This document shows positions 1 to 6,597 of a DNA stretch of 7,894 nucleotides, piece by piece. Source of the DNA: Clostridia bacterium (lineage in GTDB: Bacteria > Bacillota > Clostridia > Christensenellales > UBA1242); contig JAFQBZ010000167.1 in the NCBI GenBank assembly GCA_017399515.1, positions 1-7,894 on the forward strand, read 5' to 3'. The position numbers and the translations under genes are program-made. The notes beneath the pieces were generated by a model. It was not told where the DNA came from. It saw nothing but the letters and a program-made list of their open reading frames with translations, and searched no databases. The stretch's first letter is position 1. Each line of letters starts with the position of its first letter.

Positions 1-1653
1 GAGTGAAATCACATCGACAATGGTTGTGATGAATGGGTTGGCAACAACTGCTGGGTCGAGTTTAATTTTCTTTGCTAGAAGCGGCAAAATTGCCCCCACA
101 AGTTTCGCAATGCATATGGTTGCAAATAGTGATAATGAAACAACAAATGAGATTTTAAAGGTGTAATCATAACCAAAAATCAAGTTGTCAATAAGCATAA
201 GTTTTCCAAAGCAAGCAACTGCCAAAACAAATGCAACAATCACTGCAACGCGAATTTCTTTCCAAATAACTTTAAGCACATCTTTCAGTTCAACTTCGCC
301 CGTTGCAAGCGACTGAATTATGGTTACTGATGCTTGACTTCCTGAGTTTCCGCCGGTTCCCATAAGCATTGGAACGCAGGCAAAAAGAAGGGGAGAAAGA
401 CTGTTTAATGTGCTTTCATAAACATTGATAATAATGCCTGTGAATGTGGCAGAAATAAGCAAAATTAAGAGCCATGGCAAACGGTTTTTAAAAATTGAGA
501 ACACATTTGTTTGAAGATATGGTTTTGTGGTTGGTGCGATACCTGCCATTTTGCTGATATCTTCTTGGCTTTCTTCTTGAATGATGTCGATAGCGTCATC
601 AATTGTAACGATACCGGTGATTCTGTTTTCATTGTCAACAACAGGAACTGCAAGAAGGTCATATTTTTGAAGCATATTTGAAACTTCTTCTCGGTCAGTG
701 TTTGTGTGTGCATAAATGACATTTTCTTGCATGAAATCGCCGATTTTATCGTTTGGTTTATGAAGAATTATGTCTTTTGCTGAAACAGTTCCAAGAAGGC
801 GTTTTTTGTCGTCTGTGACATAACAAGTGTAAATTGTTTCTTTGTCAATCGCTTGTTTTCTCATTTTTTTGAGTGCTTCAGAAACAGTCATTTTTGTTCG
901 AAGGGTGACGAACTCTGTTGTCATAATGCTTCCAGCACTGTCTTTTGGGAAACCGAGAATTTTATTTAATGTTGCTCTTGTTTCAGGCTTTGAAAGTTTC
1001 AAAAGTCTAATTACAACATTTGAAGGCATTTCTTCAATAATATCAACAGTATCATCGACAAAAAGGTCATTGATAATGTTTGAAACTTCGGCGTCAGTGA
1101 ATGTGTCAATAAGCATTTTTTGACGATCAGCGTTCATGTCAACGAAAACTTCACTTGCAAGGTCTTTTGGAAGAAGACGGAAAATAACCACAACTTTTTC
1201 TTTATCAATGTCATTGATAAGGTCTGCAATATCAGCAGGCTCCATTTCAGCAAGAAGTGGCTTTAGTGATGAAAACTTTCTATTTTCAATGTTATCAATA
1301 ATTTCAAGAAGTTTTTCATGACGAGTGTCTGCTTCGGCTTTCAAAAGAATTTCATTAAGCACTTTTTGATTGACATCTTTTTCAACATCAGCCTCTAAAA
1401 GTTCTTCAGAAATTTCTTTGAATTCATAGCCACTAATATTATCAATTAAATATTGTTGAAGTTCTGTTTTAAATTTAACGAAAACCCTTGCTGAAACTTC
1501 TTCAGGAAGTTTAGGGAAAATTTTAACAAGCAACTCATTATCAATTTTTGAAAGGGCACGAGCAAGGTCAGTGGTGTTAATTTTCTCAATCATTGAATTA
1601 AGTTCGTCAAATTTCTCTTCGTTGAACAATTCTTCAATTCTATTGTTTAACAT
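1..1653 (-). CDS. mgtE: Magnesium transporter MgtE (3' end cut by window edge)
   Basis: MgtE is a homodimeric inner-membrane Mg2+ channel gated by cytoplasmic Mg2+ bound in its N- and CBS domains. The 551 visible residues show, in order, a helical N-domain (about 1-234), a pair of CBS domains (about 236-365, opening with FPKDSAGSIMT), a linker/plug helix and a membrane part starting near W394. The family signature appears as GGNSGSQ (435-440 region). D547, in the last visible helix (TTIVDVISL), matches the conserved pore Asp that coordinates Mg2+ in Thermus MgtE. Only the rest of the final membrane helix is missing. The ATG at 1653-1651 is preceded by GGAG with a 7-base gap. The N-domain is roughly 100 residues longer than in the Thermus protein (about 130) because residues 18-81 repeat residues 130-193. 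An M-box riboswitch lies directly upstream. Identification is firm. Confidence 0.96.
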   Translation of the reverse strand, partial: MLNNRIEELFNEEKFDELNSMIEKINTTDLARALSKIDNELLVKIFPKLPEEVSARVFVKFKTELQQYLIDNISGYEFKEISEELLEADVEKDVNQKVLNEILLKAEADTRHEKLLEIIDNIENRKFSSLKPLLAEMEPADIADLINDIDKEKVVVIFRLLPKDLASEVFVDMNADRQKMLIDTFTDAEVSNIINDLFVDDTVDIIEEMPSNVVIRLLKLSKPETRATLNKILGFPKDSAGSIMTTEFVTLRTKMTVSEALKKMRKQAIDKETIYTCYVTDDKKRLLGTVSAKDIILHKPNDKIGDFMQENVIYAHTNTDREEVSNMLQKYDLLAVPVVDNENRITGIVTIDDAIDIIQEESQEDISKMAGIAPTTKPYLQTNVFSIFKNRLPWLLILLISATFTGIIINVYESTLNSLSPLLFACVPMLMGTGGNSGSQASVTIIQSLATGEVELKDVLKVIWKEIRVAVIVAFVLAVACFGKLMLIDNLIFGYDYTFKISFVVSLSLFATICIAKLVGAILPLLAKKIKLDPAVVANPFITTIVDVISL

Positions 1654-1666
1654 AGTTTTTCTCCAA

Positions 1667-1696
1667 TAAAAAAAGTCCTGCAATAAATACAGGACC
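1667..1696 (-). terminator. Riboswitch-controlled intrinsic terminator of the mgtE leader
   Basis: On the minus strand GTCCTG (1695-1690) pairs with CAGGAC (1680-1675) around a short AU-rich loop. Seven U residues follow (1674-1668). Only three bases separate the U-tract from the GGAG of the mgtE ribosome binding site, so this is the expression platform of the M-box. When it forms (high Mg2+ by family precedent), mgtE is not transcribed. The competing antiterminator was not identified. Confidence 0.9.
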
Positions 1697-1699
1697 TTT

Positions 1700-1884
1700 C
1701 AAAGTATATCGACTTTTTTGAATAATCCCGTTCAAGCGTCAACTCCACAGGGCAGTGGCATTGCGTTAAATTTCCCCTTGAAAGTGTTGTCGAGAAAATT
1801 TGTTAACCTGCAAACAAAAGTCTCCTTTTGAGAGCGGCAGCAACCCGTATCCCTGAGGTAGCCTTACCTACCGATTTATATCAC
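1700..1884 (-). promoter_or_regulatory. M-box (ykoK leader) Mg2+ riboswitch aptamer upstream of mgtE
   Basis: Read on the minus strand, the mgtE leader carries conserved M-box elements in the right order: GGUAGGUAAGGCUACC (1872-1857), then GGUUGCUGCC (1845-1836), and much later AUGCCACUGCCC (1761-1750). These correspond to the usual GUUAGGUGAGGCUCC, GGCUGCUGCC and AUGCCACUGACC blocks of the family. M-box RNAs fold compactly when Mg2+ is high and, in Bacillota, switch off Mg2+ transporter genes by transcription termination. That fits here, because an intrinsic terminator and then mgtE follow directly. The outer ends are approximate: the 5' end is placed at the predicted transcription start, and the closing P1 helix was not resolved by hand. 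Confidence 0.93.
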
Positions 1885-1890
1885 AAATTG

Positions 1891-1920
1891 ATTATACAAC
1901 TATAACTTAACTAATGTCAA
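1891..1920 (-). promoter_or_regulatory. Promoter of the mgtE leader (sigma-A type)
   Basis: The minus strand shows perfect TTGACA (1920-1915) and TATAAT (1896-1891) hexamers with an 18-base spacer. The start of transcription is predicted near 1884, which gives a leader of about 230 bases, enough for the whole M-box and terminator. Confidence 0.88.
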
Positions 1921-2170
1921 TAGTTTAACAAAATTCTTATTATATTTTATTCAAAATTAATTTTTTTTGAAACAGTCAAAAATGTTTATTAAATGTGATG
2001 TTTTTAAATTTTGAAAATAGGTTTAAATTGTAAATTTCACAAAAATAATCATTAAAAAATACACTTTAAACAAAAAATTTTAAAAAAATGCAATCTTAGA
2101 AAATTAATAATATTTTAATTTGAAATTATAAAAATTATAAAAAAGATAATTTTTTAAATTATTCATTTGT
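1921..2170. other. Extremely AT-rich divergent intergenic spacer, no gene seen
   Basis: This spacer separates the divergent mgtE and rnr promoters. By hand count, 28 of the 240 bases at 1921-2160 are G or C (about 12%). It is full of A- and T-tracts. No credible reading frame with a ribosome binding site, no RNA motif and no long repeat was seen. The A/T tracts could act as UP-element-like DNA for either promoter, but that is speculation. Confidence 0.7.
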
Positions 2171-2199
2171 TTGTGTTTTTGCTTTTACTGAGTTATAAT
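2171..2199 (+). promoter_or_regulatory. Predicted promoter of rnr
   Basis: A consensus TATAAT (2194-2199) lies 17 bases after TTGTGT (2171-2176), a weak -35 that keeps only the TTG. The predicted start near 2206 leaves a leader of about 17 bases, most of it the ribosome binding site AAGGTGGAG. Confidence 0.7.
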
Positions 2200-2222
2200 A
2201 AGCGCAGAAGGTGGAGATTTTT

Positions 2223-4535
2223 ATGAATTTTATTGAAACAATTTACAGCAAAATTTTACTTATGAGAAAGAATAAATTTAGTTTCCATGATGTTGCAAAA
2301 GCAACAGGGCTCACTTATGGTTTTGATAAGCGAACTTTGATTGACACTCTTGAAACACTTGTTAAACAAGAGAAACTTGGCAAACTTAGAAATGGTGATT
2401 ATGTGGTGCTTAAAAAGTCACAAACAATTAAATGCACAATTTTAGGCACCAGCAAAGACTATGCTTTTGCAAGACCATTTACCGGTGAAAAAGATAAAGA
2501 TATTTTTATTGCCGAAGCAAACCTTAATGACGCGTGTCACGGTGACACAGTTCTCGTTGAAGTTGGAATTTCAGGCAAAGATAGAAATTATAAACGCAAT
2601 TTGCCACTTGTTGCAAAAGGTAAGCAAGAAGGCAGAGTTGTTAAAATTTTAGAGCGTGGTTTTCAAGTTGTTGTGGGCATTATGTCGATAAATGAAAGGG
2701 GAATTGCTACAGTTATTCCTGATGACAGACGCTTTGCTGACTCAGTGTTTGTGTCTAGTGAAGATATTAATGGGGCACAAAACAACACAAAGGTTGTGCT
2801 TGACATTCTTGACTATCCATCAAACATCAAAATGGCAAGAGGTCGTGTTCGTGAAATTTTGGGTGACCCAAATGATGTAAGAGTGACAACACTTTCAATC
2901 ATTCGTTCATTTAACTTAATTGAAGAGTTTCCTGATGATGTTGTTGCTGAAGCAGACAAGGTTAGCATTCCGGTTTCAAAAGAAGACCAAAAAGGCAGAA
3001 AAGATTATCGTGACAGACTTATAATCACAATCGATGGTGACGATGCAAGAGATTTCGACGATGCTATCTCACTTGTTAAAGATGGCGAAAATTACAGACT
3101 TGGCGTTTATATTGCCGATGTTTCTCACTATGTTCGAGGGGGTTCAAAAATTGACCAAGAAGCATTCAAAAGAGCAACATCTGTTTATTTTCCTGACCAT
3201 GTTCTTCCAATGCTTCCGGTTTCACTTTCAAATGGAATCTGCTCACTTAATCCAAAAGAAGACAGATTCACAATGGCTGTTGAAATGCTTATCAGCCCAG
3301 CAGGAAAAGTGCTTGATTATGAAATTCATAAAGGCATTATGCAGTCAAGTTATCGTATGACCTACACAAAAGTTACCAAAATTTTAAATGGTGATAAGAA
3401 ACTTTGTGAAGAATATAAAGAAATTGTGCCAATGCTTGGGCTTATGGCAGAACTTGCAAAAATCTTGATTACAAGAAGAGATAACGCAGGAAACCTTGAT
3501 TTCGACATTCCAGCACCAGAAATTCATTTGAATGAAGATGGAACTGTTAAAGAAATCATTAGAAAGCCTCGTGATATTTCTGACAGAGTTATTGAACAGT
3601 TTATGGTGCTTACAAATGAAGTGGTTGCACGCCACTTTGATAAGATGAAAGTTCCTTTTGTTTATCGTATTCACGAAACACCAACAATGGAAAAAGTTCA
3701 AAAATTCAGGGCTTTTGCAGGAAGTTTGGGGCTTCGTTTCCAAACAACAGGAAGTGAGGCTAGCCCAAAAGACTTCCAAACACTTTTGAAACTTTCAAAA
3801 GGTCAAGATTATTCAACTGCACTTTCAAAAGTTATGCTTAGAAGTATGCAAAAGGCGAGATATGAAGTTCAAAATCTTGGTCACTTTGGTTTGGCACTTA
3901 AAGATTATTGTCATTTCACTTCGCCAATTAGAAGATATCCTGACCTTACAATTCACAGAATTATGACTGAAATTTTAGAAGGCAGATTTGATAAAAAGAA
4001 ATATGAATTTTTTGAAGAATTTGCCGCTCAATCAGCAGAGCGTTCAAGCACAATGGAGCGTCAGGCTGAAGAAGCAGAGCGTGCTGTTGACGCGCAAAAG
4101 ATGACTGAATATATGCAAACTAAGATTGGTGAAACATTTGAAGGCATCATTTCAGGCGTAACACAAAATGGTTTCTTTGTTGAACTTGAAAACACCATTG
4201 AAGGTTTTGTTTCAGTTTTAAGACTTCCAAAAGGTCATTATGACTATAACGAAAATAATTATAGTTTGAGCGGTCTTGGAAAAGTGTATCGCATTGGTGA
4301 TAAAATTGAGATTCGCGTGGTTTCAACTGATATAGTTCTTAGAAGAATTGATTTCGAACTTGCAGACTTCCACAGAGAAGTTAGTGAAGATGAGTTTAAT
4401 CGTTTTAATGAAGACAGACGAGATGACAGAAACAATGACAGAAAAGGTTCTTCTAGAAGAAACGATAGAGATGACCAAAGGGGCAGAGAAAGAAAAGGCT
4501 CAAAACAAGGCAGGGGCAGGGGTTCAAGAAGATAA
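2223..4535 (+). CDS. rnr: Ribonuclease R (3'-5' exoribonuclease, RNB family)
   Basis: RNase R is a processive 3'-5' exoribonuclease that degrades structured RNA. In several bacteria it is the enzyme that removes the non-stop mRNA released by trans-translation. The 770-residue protein has the full family order: winged-helix N-terminus (about 1-65), two cold-shock domains (about 70-117 and 138-215), RNB catalytic domain (about 255-590), S1 domain (about 634-712) and a basic tail rich in R, D, K and G (717-770). The catalytic motif DGDDARDFDDA supplies D271, D277, D279 and D280, matching E. coli D272/D278/D280/D281. HFTSPIRRYPD (564-574) is also conserved. The ATG at 2223 is preferred over a GTG at 2211 because that GTG lies inside the SD AAGGTGGAG, which sits about 6 bases before the ATG. 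The gene is monocistronic here: a terminator follows and the next gene is convergent. Confidence 0.97.
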   Translation: MNFIETIYSKILLMRKNKFSFHDVAKATGLTYGFDKRTLIDTLETLVKQEKLGKLRNGDYVVLKKSQTIKCTILGTSKDYAFARPFTGEKDKDIFIAEANLNDACHGDTVLVEVGISGKDRNYKRNLPLVAKGKQEGRVVKILERGFQVVVGIMSINERGIATVIPDDRRFADSVFVSSEDINGAQNNTKVVLDILDYPSNIKMARGRVREILGDPNDVRVTTLSIIRSFNLIEEFPDDVVAEADKVSIPVSKEDQKGRKDYRDRLIITIDGDDARDFDDAISLVKDGENYRLGVYIADVSHYVRGGSKIDQEAFKRATSVYFPDHVLPMLPVSLSNGICSLNPKEDRFTMAVEMLISPAGKVLDYEIHKGIMQSSYRMTYTKVTKILNGDKKLCEEYKEIVPMLGLMAELAKILITRRDNAGNLDFDIPAPEIHLNEDGTVKEIIRKPRDISDRVIEQFMVLTNEVVARHFDKMKVPFVYRIHETPTMEKVQKFRAFAGSLGLRFQTTGSEASPKDFQTLLKLSKGQDYSTALSKVMLRSMQKARYEVQNLGHFGLALKDYCHFTSPIRRYPDLTIHRIMTEILEGRFDKKKYEFFEEFAAQSAERSSTMERQAEEAERAVDAQKMTEYMQTKIGETFEGIISGVTQNGFFVELENTIEGFVSVLRLPKGHYDYNENNYSLSGLGKVYRIGDKIEIRVVSTDIVLRRIDFELADFHREVSEDEFNRFNEDRRDDRNNDRKGSSRRNDRDDQRGRERKGSKQGRGRGSRR

Positions 4536-4576
4536 TTTTTGAAATCTTGTCACAAAAATCAAAAAAATTACGCACA

Positions 4577-4605
4577 AAAAAACAGGTGAATTTCACCTGT
4601 TTTTT
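4577..4605. terminator. Symmetric, probably bidirectional terminator between rnr and the convergent gene
   Basis: ACAGGTGAA and TTCACCTGT form a perfect inverted repeat around T4591. It is flanked by A-runs on the left and T-runs on the right, so the pairing extends to 14 base pairs. Read on the plus strand it ends rnr with a U-tract. Read on the minus strand it lies 11 bases past the stop of the convergent gene at 4616 and also ends in U residues. Confidence 0.9.
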
Positions 4606-4615
4606 GTTTGTTGTT

Positions 4616-5515
4616 TTATTGTGGTTGGAATGCACTTGGGTCAAACGATTCTGGCATTGGAAGAAGTGGTGCACTGTCTGTGTATGGTTTTTCTTTTCTT
4701 CTTTTATATTCGTCCATAAATGTGTATGAAAATTCTACTTTTCTTCTAAAGTCTGAAAGTGAACTTAAACTTTTTGCATAAGACTCAATTTTTGATTCAC
4801 TTTGTGGTTTTTCAAGACCAACAAATGTTGTGTCAAAACCATAAACAACTGAAATTTTATTGTTTTGTCTGTTTGCAGCAGCATATTTTTTTGCATAACT
4901 ATATAAAAGTGCTTCAAAATCAGGGTGCGAAGAGTTTGGAAGTTTCACTGCTTGAACATCTGAAAAGTCGCATTTGTCAAGGTCATATTTTTCCTTAACA
5001 ATGGTTGAATTTTTGATATAGTTTGCTGTTGTTTGACTTGCGGCAGATGGACTCTTTGAAAGATTAGCATAATTTTTAATGAGTTCCATTCTAACATATT
5101 CTTTGATAAGGTCTTCATGTTCTTGAACAAGTGCAGCAAAATCTCTTTTGTGTTTTTTAACAGCGTCAAATGTTGCGGCTTTGGTCATTTCAGCATTTGC
5201 ATAATATGCCTGCTTTGTGGTTGCAAAACCGTCTGTTAAGTTATATGTGGTAAGTGTTGGAAGAATAGGGAAAGAGATTGTGTCAAAAACATTGTTTGAA
5301 TCTAATTTGATTTTGATTGTAAGTTCAGCAGGAATACCTGTTGTGTTGCATAAATCAATGATATATTTCACATGTTCATGAGAAAAACCTTCAGTCCAAA
5401 ATTCGTCAGAATCTTTTTCTGGGTGAGAATTATAAAATGTTGTTTTAATGTCAAAATAAGGTCTTGTGCCTTGGCTTTTTCTTAAAAATTTACTAGGATT
5501 TGCATAACTGCTCAT
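4616..5515 (-). CDS. Hypothetical soluble protein, 299 residues, family not recognised
   Basis: I do not recognise this protein. It is convincing as a gene: a 299-codon frame, ATG preceded by AAGGAG with a 7-base gap, a strong upstream promoter, a terminator just after the TAA stop, and base composition like its neighbours. It has no signal peptide, no membrane segment and no known catalytic motif. It looks like a cytoplasmic alpha/beta protein. A strand-rich stretch lies near 60-95 (AELTIKIKLDS ... FPILPTLTTYNL). A long charged helical stretch lies near 105-150, another helix (FEALLYSYAKKYAAANR) near 201-217, a strand-like segment (ISVVYGFDTTFVGL), a charged helical part and a Pro-rich tail ending PMPESFDPSAFQPQ. 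Only two cysteines occur, so a Cys-metal cluster is unlikely. It lies in opposite orientation between rnr and smpB, which are commonly adjacent in Bacillota. That suggests a later insertion, but no mobile-element remnants flank it. Confidence 0.88.
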   Translation of the reverse strand: MSSYANPSKFLRKSQGTRPYFDIKTTFYNSHPEKDSDEFWTEGFSHEHVKYIIDLCNTTGIPAELTIKIKLDSNNVFDTISFPILPTLTTYNLTDGFATTKQAYYANAEMTKAATFDAVKKHKRDFAALVQEHEDLIKEYVRMELIKNYANLSKSPSAASQTTANYIKNSTIVKEKYDLDKCDFSDVQAVKLPNSSHPDFEALLYSYAKKYAAANRQNNKISVVYGFDTTFVGLEKPQSESKIESYAKSLSSLSDFRRKVEFSYTFMDEYKRRKEKPYTDSAPLLPMPESFDPSAFQPQ

Positions 5516-5532
5516 AATGAATCTCCTTAGTT

Positions 5533-5545
5533 TGCGCCTAGCGCA
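5533..5545. repeat. Short GC-rich inverted repeat TGCGC-CTA-GCGCA in the leader of the hypothetical gene
   Basis: A 5-base-pair perfect inverted repeat with a 3-base loop stands out as a GC island in very AT-rich DNA. It lies just downstream of the predicted start of transcription and about 5 bases before the SD on the minus strand. It could be an operator, a 5' mRNA-protecting hairpin, or an RNA element near the ribosome binding site. The sequence does not decide between these. Confidence 0.5.
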
Positions 5546-5558
5546 TATTTGTAATTAT

Positions 5559-5587
5559 ATTATAACTAATTTTAAATAGAAAGTCAA
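5559..5587 (-). promoter_or_regulatory. Promoter of the 299-residue hypothetical gene
   Basis: The minus strand shows TTGACT (5587-5582), a 17-base spacer and TATAAT (5564-5559); a second overlapping TATAAT lies at 5559-5554. Predicted transcription start is near 5552, giving a leader of about 37 bases that contains a short GC hairpin and the SD AAGGAG. Confidence 0.85.
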
Positions 5588-5641
5588 TATTTATCGAAAT
5601 TGTGCTAAAATTTAATCATAATAAATAATTGTTATAATCTA

Positions 5642-5670
5642 TTGATAATTATAAATAGTTATGATATAAT
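5642..5670 (+). promoter_or_regulatory. Extended -10 promoter immediately before smpB, predicting a leaderless mRNA
   Basis: TTGATA (5642-5647), a 17-base spacer and TATAAT (5665-5670) preceded by TG with one base between (TGATATAAT, an extended -10). Only six bases separate the -10 from the smpB ATG, so standard geometry puts +1 on or next to the A of the start codon (5677). An additional TATAAT at 5633-5638 without a clear -35 could give a longer transcript. Confidence 0.75.
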
Positions 5671-5676
5671 ATTTGT

Positions 5677-6120
5677 ATGAAAATTTTAACAGAGAACAGA
5701 GAAGCACGACATAATTATTTTTTAGAGCAAGCCTTTGAGGCGGGCATTGTTCTTGTTGGCAGCGAAGTGAAGTCAATTCGTGCAGGCAAGGCTAATCTTA
5801 AAGATAGTTATGTGCTTATTCGAAATGGTGAAGTCTTTCTTTTAAACTGTTTCATTTCAAATTTTGACAAAACAGGAATGTTCAAGCCAGATGAAAGAAG
5901 AACAAGAAAACTTTTGCTTAACAAGGCTGAAATTTTTAAGTTAGAGCGAAAAACAAAAGAGCAGGGTTACACCATTGTTCCAACAAAAATGTATTTTGTG
6001 GGTGACAAAGTTAAAGTTGAAATTGCTCTTGCAAAAGGTAAAAAACTTTACAACAAAAAAGAAGACAAAATGAAAGCCGACCTTAAGCGTTATGCTGAAA
6101 GGCAAATCAAAGTTGGTTAA
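5677..6120 (+). CDS. smpB: SsrA-binding protein SmpB
   Basis: SmpB binds the tRNA-like domain of tmRNA, escorts it to stalled ribosomes and mimics the missing codon-anticodon part in the decoding centre. The 147-residue product aligns along its full length with the family (usually about 150-160): ENREARHNYF at the N-terminus, GIVLVGSEVKSIRAGKANLKDSY (positions 23-45, tmRNA-binding OB-fold core), RRTRKLLL, a KVEIALAKGKKLYNKKED segment and a basic C-terminal tail, here a little short. The start is set by the family N-terminus. No SD is visible before it; instead a promoter -10 ends six bases upstream, so translation is probably from a leaderless transcript. The tmRNA gene ssrA begins 19 bases after the stop, so the RNA and its partner protein may be co-transcribed. 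Confidence 0.97.
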   Translation: MKILTENREARHNYFLEQAFEAGIVLVGSEVKSIRAGKANLKDSYVLIRNGEVFLLNCFISNFDKTGMFKPDERRTRKLLLNKAEIFKLERKTKEQGYTIVPTKMYFVGDKVKVEIALAKGKKLYNKKEDKMKADLKRYAERQIKVG

Positions 6121-6139
6121 AATTTTCGTGAAATATTAT

Positions 6140-6507
6140 GGGGGTGTTTCTGGTTTCGACAGGAAGCAAGAAATGCTATTTATAAGCGTGTGTGTAGCCT
6201 CGACCTACATTAAAAACGAGAAAAAAATAAACGCAGATAATAATTCTGTTGCTACTGATGTAGCAATCGCTGCTTAATTTATAGCGGCACGGCAATTTAA
6301 AATTGCTCACAGGTTTTAAGTTGTTGTTATAATATGTGGGGTGAACATTTTAGATGTTCGTGCTAAAATGTTCGAGATTTAACGGACTGGCTCAAAATGA
6401 TTTTGTTTGTTTAAAGTTTTGGGTAAGACAACAAAATAAACTAGCACACGAAGAAGGGGTAGTCTTTCTCTTTTTGGACGCGGGTTCAAGTCCCGCCACC
6501 TCCACCA
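6140..6507 (+). ncRNA. ssrA: Transfer-messenger RNA (tmRNA, SsrA)
   Basis: tmRNA acts as a tRNA(Ala) and then as an mRNA to free stalled ribosomes and tag the incomplete protein for proteolysis. The 5' end GGGGGUG pairs over seven positions with CACCUCC (one G-U) before an encoded ACCA at 6504-6507. The conserved D-like part UGGUUUCGACAGG follows the 5' stem. The T-arm GCGGG-UUCAAGU-CCCGC lies just before the 3' acceptor strand. Length is 368 bases, normal for a one-piece tmRNA. The internal tag frame ends with UAA and is followed by the GC-poorer pseudoknot region. It lies 19 bases after smpB. It may be co-transcribed with smpB or use a weak promoter at the end of smpB (TAAAAT at 6118-6123, poor -35). 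Confidence 0.97.
6233..6277 (+). other. tmRNA tag-peptide reading frame, ADNNSVATDVAIAA plus stop
   Basis: Fourteen codons from GCA (6233) to GCT, then TAA at 6275-6277. The resume codon GCA follows UAAAC, similar to UAGUC before GCA in E. coli tmRNA. With the Ala carried by tmRNA itself, the added tag would be A-ADNNSVATDVAIAA. The end is AIAA, not the usual ALAA or LAA recognised by ClpXP and related proteases. The exact resume codon is inferred from similarity, so one or two residues at the start could differ. Confidence 0.8.
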
Positions 6508-6514
6508 AATAATT

Positions 6515-6541
6515 AAGGCAAGTTTTGGCTTGTCTTTTTTT
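6515..6541 (+). terminator. Intrinsic terminator after ssrA
   Basis: AAGGCAAG and CTTGTCTT pair (one G-U) around a six-base loop, followed by a run of T residues to 6541. It lies eight bases past the tmRNA 3' end and separates the smpB-ssrA unit from the protease gene. Confidence 0.85.
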
Positions 6542-6563
6542 ATTTCGAAAAATTTATATTTAA

Positions 6564-6597
6564 TGTCCGTTTTTTTGGACAATATGTTTGGTATGAT
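6564..6597 (+). promoter_or_regulatory. Extended -10 promoter with overlapping inverted repeat, upstream of the FtsH-like gene
   Basis: TGGTATGAT (6589-6597) is an extended -10 box without a recognisable -35. Predicted transcription start is near 6604. Just upstream, TGTCC (6564-6568) and GGACA (6577-6581) form an inverted repeat with an 8-base T-rich spacer, in the position of the missing -35, where a repressor or activator could bind. The operator role is inference; five paired bases are few. Confidence 0.5.

Noticed and set aside
465..1321. Small open frames on both strands inside mgtE (465-722 minus, 842-1123 plus, 1136-1321 plus)
   Set aside because: They overlap the strongly supported mgtE frame, lack ribosome binding sites and show no recognisable protein features.
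2211..2222. GTG at 2211 as the start of rnr
   Set aside because: The GTG is part of the SD AAGGTGGAG; the ATG at 2223 is correctly spaced behind it.
3384..3779. Minus-strand 131-codon frame inside rnr
   Set aside because: It is antisense to the conserved RNB catalytic domain and is a composition-driven shadow.
4453..4729. Open frames across the rnr 3' end and terminator on both strands
   Set aside because: They read through the inverted-repeat terminator and overlap better genes. Their Phe/Lys-rich composition reflects the T- and A-runs.
6092..6277. Plus-strand 61-codon frame overlapping the end of smpB and the tmRNA
   Set aside because: It runs through the structured 5' part of tmRNA and has no ribosome binding site. 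Only its last 14 codons are real, as the tag frame.
6450..6507. A stand-alone tRNA gene ending in CCA
   Set aside because: The T-arm and acceptor 3' strand belong to tmRNA; the matching 5' acceptor strand is at 6140-6146 and no anticodon arm is present nearby.
6379..6582. Minus-strand 67-codon frame with WRWRDLNPRP
   Set aside because: It is the antisense of the tmRNA 3' half; RDLNPRP-type strings are a well-known artefact of translating the reverse of a T-arm and acceptor stem.
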